This document shows, piece by piece, positions 42,697 to 53,000 of a stretch of 64,000 bases of DNA. The notes beneath the pieces are model-generated. The model ran no database searches. It was not told the origin of the DNA and saw nothing but the letters and a program-made list of their open reading frames with translations. A program made the translations under genes and the position numbers. The stretch's first letter is position 1. Each line of letters starts with the position of its first letter. This DNA is from Merluccius polli (lineage: Eukaryota; Chordata; Actinopteri; Gadiformes; Merlucciidae), in assembly GCA_030340625.1 (NCBI GenBank), contig JAOPHQ010000594.1, forward strand, positions 1 to 64,000. The letters run 5' to 3'.

Positions 42697-43980
42697 GACC
42701 AACACAGGTGTCGCTCATAACGCTAATTATGGGTCTACTAATTTTATGTACCAGGGCATATGGTCCAAGGTCAAAGTGTGATATCTTCACTAGATTTAGG
42801 CCGAAATCATTCACTCATTCACTACTCCCTACTCACTATCTCGGGAGCTCTATGTAGAGGACTATATAGAGCTCACTACTCCCTACTCACTATCTAGGGC
42901 GGTCTATGTAGAGGACTATATAGAGCTCACTACTCCCTACTCACTATCTAGGGAGGTCTATGTAGAAGACTATATAGAGCTCACTACTCCCTACTCACTA
43001 TCTAGGGAGGTCTATGTAGAAGACTATATAGAGCTCACTACTCCCTACTCACTATCTAGGGAGCTCTATGTAGAGGACTGTATAGAACTCACTACTCCCT
43101 ACTCACTATCTAGGGAGGTCTATGTAGAAGACTATATAGAGCTCACTACTCCCTACTCACTATCTAGGGAGGTCTATGTAGAGGACTATAGAGAGCTCAC
43201 TACTCCCTACTCACTATCTAGGGAGGTCTATGTAGAGGACTATAGAGAGCTCACTACTCCCTACTCACTATCTAGGGAGGTCTATGTAGAGGACTATGAG
43301 AGCTCACTACTCCCTACTCACTATCTAGGGAGGTCTATGTAGAGGACTATAGAGAGCTCACTACTCCCTACTCACTATCTAGGGAGGTCTATGTAGAGGA
43401 CTATTAGAGCTCACTACTCCCTACTCACTATCTAGGGAGGTCTATGTAGAGGACTGTATAGAGAGCTCACTACTCCCTACTCACTATCTAGGGAGGTCTA
43501 TGTAGAGGACTTTATAGTGAGCTCATCTGCAAATAAAAAAACATTTTCAGACACTACTTGGGTCGCTGTTAATTACATAATTGCTGTCAACTGCCAGATC
43601 AACGTCGGCTGGTGGACCAGCGATAATATAATTTTCCCAAATTAGTAAATTATAATATATATTTTATATAATAAAATAATTAAAACATTATTTTCGCATT
43701 TGTACGACAGGTTGTGCTGCTCTCTCTCCTTGCTCTCCTCTTGTCCGTCTGCCATTTTTCTTTCAGTGCAATGCATGATGGTATATAGTGCTTGGTTAGT
43801 GACCATCGGTTGTACACTACTTCTCATGATGCATTGTGGGATATGAGTACACTATAGTGTACTACTCGTTCTCGTGCTTCTCATCCTTCTCATGCCCTGG
43901 TACATAAAAAGAGCAGACCCATAATTAGTGCTATACACCTGTGTTTGTCCTACGATGATGCCTCTGTGAAAAGGGTCTAA
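42697..43980. mobile_element. palindromic MITE (AACACAGGTGTCG family), copy 2, expanded by a minisatellite
   Basis: Left arm AACACAGGTGTCGCTCATAA, CTAATTATGGGTCT, TTTATGTACCAGGGCAT (42700-42760) and right arm ATGCCCTGGTACATAAAA, AGACCCATAATTAG, CACCTGTGTTTGTCCTA (43890-43955). Between them sits the 54-bp array 42821-43522 where other copies have only a short loop. Confidence 0.8.
42821..43522 (+). repeat. 54-bp minisatellite, about 13 copies
   Basis: Unit ACTACTCCCTACTCACTATC, TAGGGAGGTCTATGTAGAGG, ACTATATAGAGCTC. Copies are nearly identical except for the ATATAGAG end, which shows small deletions in the later copies. Confidence 0.95.
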
Positions 43981-45062
43981 TAGCACACTCTGGCAAACAC
44001 AGTGAAGAGATGGACCACACAAGAGCAATGGATGGACAGGGGGTCCAGAAGTGGCCCCGGGTCTTTGGAGTCAAGTAGGTCAGTAAAGTATTGCAAACAT
44101 TTCCCTGGAATGCCGCAGTGCAAGTTTGATGGGTTGTCCTGTTCCAGGGAGTGAGTGTGTAATGCAGTGGGTTTTTTACTCAACCCGGGACAGATGCCGT
44201 GCCTGGCATGAGAGCTAAGCGGTGGTGCGCTACACGCAATGCCGAACATGCTCCAGTGTGTTCTAATATGTGTGATACATCATCATGTGTCATAGAGTCA
44301 TCTTATGGAACATTGTTAATTGCTGCCGCCGGGATTTGAAGGTTTGAAGTGGTGTCACCATTCTGCTATCTTCTTCTGCCTCTCAAGCAGTTTATTTCAT
44401 GCTTGATGGAAAATCAGATGTATCCATCATGTATATCTGGGTGGACACTCCCACTTGTGATGACATCATGAGTGGCTACATTCTGAAATTACAATGTCAA
44501 CCTCAACCCCGGTGGGAAAATAGGGGCCCATTAACAGAGACTAAACACAAAGTAAAAGCACCCTGCCATGTTCTGGGCTCTGAAGTGTGATTTCAGACAC
44601 ACCTCCACAACCTCTTTTTCTCTGGGTCATTACAAACCATTTCAAAATGTATTTGCTTGTGACATCACAAGTGGCCACCACCCAGATGTAAGATGAATGA
44701 CACATTTTAGCAATCCCTTCCTCACTGAGCAACGCCACGGTTCAGTTGTGAGGGTTACAAAAATAAGAATGCAAATCAGGGTACAATATGTTTTTCTCGA
44801 TGAATATTTGGTTCTGTCCAGCATGAAATGCATTCATCGTCTCCCCCTCTCAGCTAATGGAGCCTCAATGGGCATAGGCTTACAGAAATTATAACGTATT
44901 CTTTATGGCATAACTTATTCTCTATGATGATAATCAGAGCCCTTTGAAAGCAACGTGGAGTGGTGTTTAGAGCTGGTTCTGTTAAGTGTTCCTTGAACTG
45001 CAAGTAAAGCTGGCTATCAGGCTCATGGTGGATGGCGCAAACAAAGCACACCATGCTAGCCG

Positions 45063-45132
<70 letters not shown>

Positions 45133-45429
45133 CCTGCCCGTCGCTGGGCTCTGCAGAAAGTCCAGCTAGAGAGAGTTTCGACGGGGACCTGCGTATAATC
45201 GTCCCAAATGTGTGCATCGAGGTTTTCACTGCTGCCCCATAAGAAACGGAAGAGCAGAAGCCAGTGGAGCGTTAAGGGAGCTCCGCTTATGGTCTCCTAT
45301 AAATCCAGTCATACGCCACAGAAGCTGTTTTTTATGACGGGCCTTTAGCATATGCTCATAAAAGGGCCCATATCCTGAGCGGATTCTCCATAGCGATGCA
45401 AAGCGGTTGACAAGCGGTGGCGTCCTAAT
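43981..45429. other. intergenic DNA
   Basis: No gene recognised. Contains the TG repeat at 45065-45130. Confidence 0.6.
45065..45130 (+). repeat. (TG)n microsatellite
   Basis: Pure TG, about 33 units. Confidence 0.95.
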
Positions 45430-45902
45430 GCCTTGGCACGCAGGGGAACGAGTGACAACGTCAACAACGTGATGAACGTGATGATGGTGTTCCACGGTGC
45501 CTTCATCGTCTCCATGGAGATGACTCAAGTGGAACGCTTCAAGGCCCCCGCAGAAGTTGGGTCTACTTGGATGTCCTTGGGAGGAGTATCTGCATCACAC
45601 GTTTTGTGTGTGTATGCTTGTGCGGGTGTGGGTACGTTCGTGCGGGCGTGGGTGTGTGTCTGTGTGGGTGGGTGCATGCGGGCCTACGTAGAGATTGGGT
45701 ATCAGCACATTTGTTTTTACCCACGAGAAATTTAGAAATCAGAGATCTTCAAAGAAAAAAAAAAATCAATTGAGCCACTCTGTGTTGCCCTCAGGTGACT
45801 TCAAAATCTGAATGACATCTTCCAAATCCAGTGAAAATGTATTTGCGCTAAACACACAGTGGCATTTTGTTCCCTATGTACACAAACACATGACTACGCA
45901 TG
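45430..45902 (+). repeat. direct duplication, copy A
   Basis: Starts ATGCCTTGGCACGCAGGGGA and ends ACACAAACACATGACTACGC. Nearly identical, in the same order and orientation, to 47408-47842. Differs by CAACAACGT-type small indels, a TTT insertion and the length of the TG-rich middle. Confidence 0.9.
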
Positions 45903-46324
45903 TGACAGCCCGGAGACATTTTTTGTCATGAGACAAAAAAGGTTGGGACACAGTGATACCTACAGCACCACCCACACTGTTCCTGTTCCAGTAGTATTCT
46001 GGATCAGCACCCTGGCCAGCTCCACTACAGAGAGACCCAGGCTGTGTTCGATTTGGCTTCCCTATTACCTCTAGGGTGAACACTATATAGTACACTATTT
46101 AGGGACTAAATATAGGGGGAATTTGGAGACTAAGTATGCATCGAAAATCCATCGGCGTGACATGTATTGGTCGCATAAACAAACCGACACGTGTTATATG
46201 TCCCCCTCTCATTTGTATAAAAAACCTATATACCAGAAAGGATAGCTACACCTAGCAATTATGGTGCACTCAGAAACTTGTTCTATTGAAATCCTTGCTG
46301 TACCGCCAGTGAAAACATTTTGTT

Positions 46325-46411
46325 TTACTTTCTACTGACAAATGTACTTACTATAAGTCGCTTTGGACAAAAGCGTCTGCTAAATGCCCTAAATGTAAAT
46401 GTGTGGAAATA
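46325..46411 (+). mobile_element. SINE 3' tail
   Basis: ACTTACTATAAGTCGCTTTG then GACAAAAGCGTCTGCTAAATG, the usual 3' tail of abundant fish SINEs; the head is not seen. Confidence 0.7.
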
Positions 46412-46530
46412 AGTGCATTATGGGTACTAAGTAGTGCACTGTAGAGGGAACCAGATTTGTACACATTTCGGACAACACTACAAAATGGTGACACCCTAAA
46501 TAGTGCACAATATAGGGCACCAGCCAATTA
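46405..46530. repeat. dispersed repeat (TATAGTGCACT family), copy 2
   Basis: Inverted relative to 39441-39590: AGTGCATTATGGGTACTAAG, GGGAACCAGATTTGTACA, GGACAACACTACAAAATGG. Confidence 0.7.
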
Positions 46531-47407
46531 AACAGCGCAGCTGCTGCTCAAATGAAGCTCATCAGTCTAATCATCAACCACAGACCACCACAGCAGAGAT
46601 GCAGATTGGACTGATTGAGTCACTGAAGGTGAAGTAGGGGAGTTGGAGTACCTTCTTCCACTGTCTTCATCGACATCAGAGGAAGGGGGGAGTGGAGCCA
46701 GGACAAATGTCTCTAGCAGTTTAGCCAGCCATGGAGCAACATAAAGAGTTAGAACACAAGTCTACCCTCCCCAGACATGCGCTGCCAATAATTGAATGTG
46801 GCCATTAGTGTCAATATATAGTCAACATATATACATTAATAAATAGAGGGCTCCATCCTGAACTGTACATCATTTTATTTTTTTATATATTCCATTTTGT
46901 ATCCTCATTTTTTTTCCTATTCTCATAGTGCCATCTGCTGGTGTCTCCATAGCAGATAGTAGTGGTAACCAAGTTCCAATCAGTTCAAATCTTGCACACA
47001 CATAACAGATGCTTGCTTGGATATCAGAAGACAAGCTGGCCATTTCATATGGGTATTGTATTTCTTTGAAGCCATTCTCATCAAGATGCTACTTGTTGAT
47101 TCAGATTTCTGTCGTACTTATAATTGTGACTCTCTCCACACTTTCCCATCCTTTTGCACAGCATTTTGTTATACATTATTTAATTTAGCTCTCTAGCCTT
47201 TTCAGAGACGCTTGTTTTTATCTCATCATGTTATGCCCAGAGTATAACCTTAAAATATATTCCACCTAGGCTAGCAGCAGTAAGACTTGAGCGAAATGTC
47301 ACACAACTTGACTACACACTTTAACATACAGGCCTAACTGGTGTGTCTTTCCCTCGAGAAGATTCAATTCAGATTTATGTTGCTCCACTTCCTGTTTGAG
47401 ACGGCAA

Positions 47408-47842
47408 AATGCCTTGACACGCAGGGGAACGAGTGACAACGTGATGAACGTGATGATGGTGTTCCACAGTGCCTTCATCGTCTCCATGGCGATGACTCGA
47501 GTGGAACGCTTCAAGGCCCCCGCAGAAGTTGGGTCTACTTGGATGTCCTTGGGAGGAGTATCTGCATGTATGCTTGTGCGGGCGTGGGTACGTTCGTGCG
47601 GGCGTGGGTGTGTGTGTCTGTGTGGGTGGGTGTGTGCATGCCTGCGTGGAGATTGGGTATCAGCACATTTGTTTTCAAATCAGAGATCTTCAAAGAAAAG
47701 AAAAAAATCAATTGAGCCACTCTGTGTTGCCCTCAGGTGACTTCAAAATCTGAATGACATCTTCCAAATCCAGTGAAAATGTATTTGCGCTAAACACACA
47801 GTGGCATCTTGTTCCCTATGTACACAAACACATGACTACGCA
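47408..47842 (+). repeat. direct duplication, copy B
   Basis: See copy A at 45430. The two lie about 1.98 kb apart, start to start. Neither contains a recognisable coding sequence. Confidence 0.9.
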
Positions 47843-47949
47843 CCACCACACATGCAAATACACACACTCATGCATACATTCATGCACAACAATTTCCTAT
47901 ACAAGAGTAATTTTCCTCAGTGGTAACCAAGTTGAATCAAGAATATGCA

Positions 47950-47976
47950 CCCCCCCCCCCCCCCCCCCCCCCCCCT
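47950..47976 (+). repeat. poly-C tract
   Basis: About 26 Cs. Confidence 0.9.
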
Positions 47977-49299
47977 GCTGAGCCCAAGAGAGCGTTACCC
48001 GAGAGTGTGCAGAACATAATTATCATACACTTTTATAATCTATTCCTTCACATCTGTATACGTATGTCTTTCTTCTGTTTCACGCTTGGTGAACTTTAAC
48101 CTGCAAACTTGTATCATGCTGCTGACCAAGTCATGGAAGGCGGCCATATTAGCTTGTTCTTGCCTCTGGGTGTTTTATAAAGACTTTTTGAAGAATAAAT
48201 ATCAAATCCACACCAACAAAGAGTTTGAGACGTCACATTGAAGATGGTCACAGCAGGAGTTTGTTTTCACCTCAAGCCTCTCCATGTGGCACTGCTAGGG
48301 TCTTCTCATGCATCTGCTGGGGTCTCCATCTGATATTGTATACAATAGTCTGCTTCCATCTGGTTCTGTTTGGTTTCACAGTAATCTCATCTTCCATTTT
48401 TGGGGAATTATCTTTCTTTGATTTATTTTTGTATGATGAGCAGTGGTTTAGTGGTTTGGGGTCGAGACCCAACCTTAGGGTTCCCTGATTTGCATATGGG
48501 GTCGCGGGAGCTTGCTGACATAAGCTATAGATATTTGATGATCCAAAACCATTATTTTTAAAGTTGTATATACAAAATGACTGCCTAATGATGCGATGAG
48601 AAAACTAATACTAATCACTAAGTGTGTAGTAGAGCGATTTGATTACGTTCAACAGGATAATCAAAATTACCGGCAGATGTTGATTGGGTAAAAACAATTG
48701 TTTGGAAGAAGCAGATGCACAAAAGTTAAAGTTGGGGTCGCAAACATTTTCAGAGCTAGAAATGGGGCCACAGGTCATAAAAGGTTGGGAACCACATATG
48801 TAGGCTATGGAAGCAATTTAGTTGTTATCACAGGCCAATAAAAAAACGAATTAAATATTGTACTAGAGAATGCTATATTGGGATGAGATGGGAGTTTTAG
48901 TTTTGACTGTATTGTGTTGCCCTCCTACAACACAATACCTGCTATTCAATGCCATTCTTTTGCTATCTAAGATCAGCCTAATTATGTCCCCTCTTCTATT
49001 ATGTTCTCTGTTTTTTTCTTCTATAGGCCTATTCTTGTTTCTCTCTTTTTTGATTATGCACTATATATTGTTGTTAATATGTCAGGGTCACTCAAAAAGA
49101 AAAAGTGAGTTATCTAGGTCTGTAAAGAGCAGATGGTTTTCATATTGTGTGTATTGCACGCCGAGCTACAGTGCGTCAGCAATTCATACTTTTTCTCTCG
49201 TTAACAATAATAAATAAGCATGCAAAAGATTACATATATTGTAAGATACATGTTCTGTATAGTCGGGGCTCTTCTGTATCCCTACGGGTGTTTCCTGTG
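47977..49299. other. intergenic DNA upstream of ulk1
   Basis: No gene recognised. Contains a hAT-like remnant at 48431-48796; otherwise AT-rich. Confidence 0.6.
48431..48796. mobile_element. hAT-like remnant
   Basis: Left end CAGTGGTTTAGTGGTTTGGGG and right end AAAAGGTTGGGAACCAC resemble the CAGTGGTTCTCAACCTTTT ends of Charlie-type hAT elements. GGGGTCGC and GGGGCCACAGGTCATAAA inside also fit. No transposase. Confidence 0.45.
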
Positions 49300-49362
49300 T
49301 GTGTTATAGTAACGTGTTTTTAGTGTTGTTGTTTTTTTCGTACGTCAAAAAATACAGAGCTC

Positions 49363-49374
49363 TGCGCATGCGCA
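49363..49374 (+). promoter_or_regulatory. NRF1-type site TGCGCATGCGCA
   Basis: A perfect palindrome matching the NRF1 consensus (YGCGCAYGCGCR), about 585 bases before the ulk1 start codon. Confidence 0.6.
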
Positions 49375-49715
49375 CTATAACGTCAGGTTTGGCAGCTAGT
49401 CTACTCTGCCAGAGGTCTTTGTTGAAGCTATCGGTGCGGATACTTACCCCCGAAGCTGGCGTTTTATTTGTTTTGTACCACCGTAGCGTCTTTTTATACG
49501 ACGTATCAGCCATTATAGACCAAAAACCTTTCGACGTTTCTGCGTCGCCAAGTGCGTATGGCGACAGAAAGGGAGACTCTCCTCTCCTATGTATACAAAC
49601 AAAACGCGACGCGCGGTGTTTAAGGTGGAACGACGACGCCAGCCAGCCTCGCCATACGTAGCGGTGTGTTGTCTCCTTGCGTCGCCCGGTTCTCGTCGTG
49701 TTTCCCCGGTCCGCC

Positions 49716-49745
49716 ATGGCGACACCCGCCGCGGCGCCCTGCTAA
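49716..49745 (+). other. upstream ORF in the ulk1 leader (9 codons)
   Basis: CCGCCATGG is a strong start context; the frame MATPAAAPC ends at TAA. Only relevant if transcription starts before 49716. Confidence 0.4.
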
Positions 49746-49773
49746 CCGTGGGTTTTCGTTCTTGCATGCGAAC

Positions 49774-49932
49774 ATGAGAGGAGACGGTGTCGTTCTGTCC
49801 GGACGCCTGCCCGGGGCAAGCGGAGCAAGGGGGCGACTTTCCTGCTCGTGTGACCTGACGGAGGACGACGTCGCCGCGCCGAAGCTGCTGCTGCTGCTGC
49901 CATCCGTGTGCCGCCATCTGTGTGCTCGCTAG
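49774..49932 (+). other. upstream ORF in the ulk1 leader (52 codons)
   Basis: ATG at 49774 (context AACATGA, fair) to TAG at 49930-49932, 26 bases before the ulk1 ATG. It encodes an unrecognised Arg/Leu-rich peptide spanning the CTG repeat. An ATG-CGA-ACA-TGA mini-frame lies just before it at 49766. Confidence 0.4.
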
Positions 49933-49958
49933 CGGGCGGACGTCTCGGTTCCGCCGCC

Positions 49959-50048
49959 ATGGAGACCGTGGGGAGGTTCGAGTTCAGCCGCAAGGACCTC
50001 ATTGGACACGGCGCGTTCGCAGTCGTGTTCAAAGGCAGGCACCGGGAG
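49959..50048 (+). CDS. ulk1: ulk1 coding exon 1 (start, glycine loop)
   Basis: ATG in CCGCCGCCATGG context; 30 codons METVGRFEFSRKDLIGHGAF, then AVVFKGRHRE; donor GAG|gtgagt. Shorter at the N-terminus than human ULK1, which carries a few extra residues. Confidence 0.96.
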
Positions 50049-53000
50049 GTGAGTAAGCTATGTCAACCAAACTATGCGATGTATACATGTATATATCTGT
50101 ATTTGTATGTATATAGCAGGAGTTTGCGTCGCTCCCTCTGTATTTTTTTTATCGTTTTATCGAGACCCAGTAAATATGTCTACTTTATTTTAAGGTGCGA
50201 CCTTAAGAGGCCTATAGGGACTCAGGCTTCTCATGCACAACAACATTGACTCTAGAAAAAGCTGTCAGCTATAGCTGTATATATCATTAAATAACATTAA
50301 ACACATTACATTAGAGAACATTAGAGACACGTGCTTGTGTTGTATTTGCTTGTAGCGTCTAATTATAGAGAGCCTAACTTATTTAAAAGCTGTTTCAAGG
50401 TAGCATTGTTAAGGCCTACATGCACTTCTACGGACTGACAACCATCTCCAGAACAAATGAGTCATGTTTGAGTGCGTTGTGTTTGTAGGCAATGCATGTG
50501 GGATGTCTTTACATGTTTTATTGTGTTCAAATGTTCCCACAGAAACATGACTGGGAGGTGGCAGTCAAATGCATAAACAAGAAGAATCTGTCCAAATCCC
50601 AAACCCTATTGGGGAAAGAGATCAAAATACTCAAGGTAAGTCTGATCCCGGTAACAGCTGACTGCAAAAGGACAGTTATAATTGTATACTTGTGCAGATA
50701 ATGGATAATAATACTATGCTGTCCGTGTGTGCTTGCCTGGGTTTTGATAGGCCTCCAGAAAAATGCTAGCCATAAGAAATGATAAAACTGTATTGTGGTT
50801 CACTCCAACTCCCAGTCACTCACACTTAATGAATGAATGCAGGCAATGTTTACCACCATTATCATCCTTGCACTGTTGTGACAAATCTAGTGTGATGCTG
50901 GTGTTTACTGCCACTGGAGTAAGTGATCGCTTTAGTAAAACACAACCTCAGTCAGTGAGAGACTATTTACAGTCTTGTATTAGCATTAGGCCTGCCGACT
51001 CTTATCACTACATATCCTGTTTGGTGACAAATAACAGCTCGGCTATCATCACTGATGCGATAAAGGTTGGATAGTCTGGGGAATTTAAATCTGTGCACAC
51101 AGTCGGGTAACACAAATGCAGAGAAATGCAAAGCAACATATCTAGTGTTGTTGATTATTATTGGCCCTAAAATATTGCCTGTAGCTAAATAACTTTGCAT
51201 ATACTTTGTGTAGACATGTACTGTGAACAAACATACGTTTTTAATTTTCTTCAGAGCTTCCAGCAGTTTATTTTACAGACTCATTTTGTAAACTAACAAT
51301 ATAAGATACTGGATACATGTGTGCTGGAACAATAATTGTTAATTTTTTTGTCCCCAACAGGAACTGAAACATGAGAACATTGTTGCTTTACTGGACTTTC
51401 AGGTATGTTACATTATTCAATTCAAAAAATCAATTAAAAAGTCTTTATTGTCCCCACTCCCCAAGGGGAAATTTGTTTGTACATTTGTACAGCAGGAGCA
51501 CATTCAGCAGCGTACACAGTATACTACAAGACAAGACAAGGAGCCCAACATGCAGAAATATAATGTATATCAAAATATAAGAGCCTATTTTTGCCGATAA
51601 TGATTTAATACATTGAATGACCACAGGGATAAAGGAGTTCCTGGTCCTTTTTGTCTTCCTCCTTGGCACCGCGAAGCACCGGACCAGGGGGAGCAAGTTA
51701 ACTTCTCCCTGCACGGGCCATTCTGAGCACATGCCTAATAAAGATGTCATATATTAGGATCATAATGATAGGAAATGGTAGACGACAGGAAATGGACAAA
51801 AAATAAAATAAAGGTTATACTGCTTAAACCACTTAAACGAGAATGACACATGACTCGCCATTAAATCCTTGCATGTACAAGTTTTGGGAAATCCAAATTA
51901 AACCTTGTTTACCACCTATACAGCATGCATTGTGTATTGTTAAGCTGGAACGCTACATGGCCCACATGTCTGCTTATTATTGTAGTATCTCATCTTATCT
52001 GATATTGGTACAGTCCTGAAGACAAAGTGAACTACGTAGGAAGTAGGTAACTAGGTATTACTGCAGAGCAAAAACGCAGGAGAAATGTGAAAATGTGTTC
52101 CTCATAATTTGATTGGATCATCAAAAATGGAGGGGGGGAAATGTGCTAGCCAGCTGTGTGTTAGCCCATTGCAGGAGTTATATGAGCGGGAACATGCTAT
52201 TGATTCAAATGATACACCTGCCAGAATTGACGTTGATTCGATTTACGGTGAAAGTAAAATGAAACAGAACTGCCAGGCATACTTTGTTAACTAGGTGAAT
52301 AATGCCTGTGGAAGTGAGCTAAAAATGAGAAATACTTATAGTGGGCCTTTAATTTACATCTAAATTGATTACATAGGGACTGATCTCTAGTTGTAATAGT
52401 TAAACAGTGTTCTAGATATTATATTTTTTAGCCTGTAATATTCAGTGTTTTTACTTTGACACGTACAAAATAAATCATAAGTGAAGTCAGCGTTTGGTAT
52501 TTGTACCTGTTCCTTGGTATGTTGACCTGCCTGGCTAATTTAAACACAGCCGGAAGTTTTAGTTGAACCTCAGTAAAACTTGACAACATTACATGAGGCA
52601 CTCACTATACTGATTTCAAAAGTGGCCTGGGGCACTATTGGTACCCTATGAGCAGGATAGCTTCCTAAATTCTGATGTGTCAGTTTCCTGTTTTAGCTCT
52701 GTTCCTGTTTTAGGGCCCTAGCAAGCTGATATGTGTTTGCTGCTGGCATATAGTAGACAACCCCCGAGAGGTGTGAACATCCGTTCAGGCGTGGTTTTAT
52801 ACATGTTGATAATACCACTCGTGCTGCCCAGTTTTAGTTCCTCACCGACCCTGTGTTGAAATAGGTGATAGAGTGGAATTTGCATCATTCACTGTGATGT
52901 CCCTGACTGTAGCCAAGCAACCTGAGTTTGTACAAACATCTGTCGGAGAGTTTACACAACAGCAGGAGAACCAGACTCCCAACACACTTGGCTCCTTTTG

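Larger units (their letters stand above)
49300..49958 (+). promoter_or_regulatory. ulk1: ulk1 CpG-rich promoter and 5' leader
   Basis: Abrupt rise in CpG and GC compared with the AT-rich upstream DNA, ending at the ulk1 ATG. It contains an NRF1-type palindrome (49363-49374), no convincing TATA box, many CGTC/GCGTCGCC words and a short CTG repeat (49883-49900). This is the usual make-up of a broadly expressed gene promoter. The transcription start is not visible. Confidence 0.65.

Noticed and set aside
42821..43522. Regular repeats that could suggest a CRISPR array
   Set aside because: Units are contiguous 54-bp tandem copies with no unique spacers, in a vertebrate genome; it is a minisatellite.
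45433..45735. Frame of 100 codons in the direct duplication, with a partner at 47396-47740
   Set aside because: The two copies diverge by frame-breaking indels and TG-length changes, and the frame ends in Cys-Val repeats; not protein-like.
49304..49917. Minus-strand frames of 134-137 codons at the ulk1 promoter
   Set aside because: CpG-rich DNA yields long chance frames; Arg-rich composition and no recognised domain.
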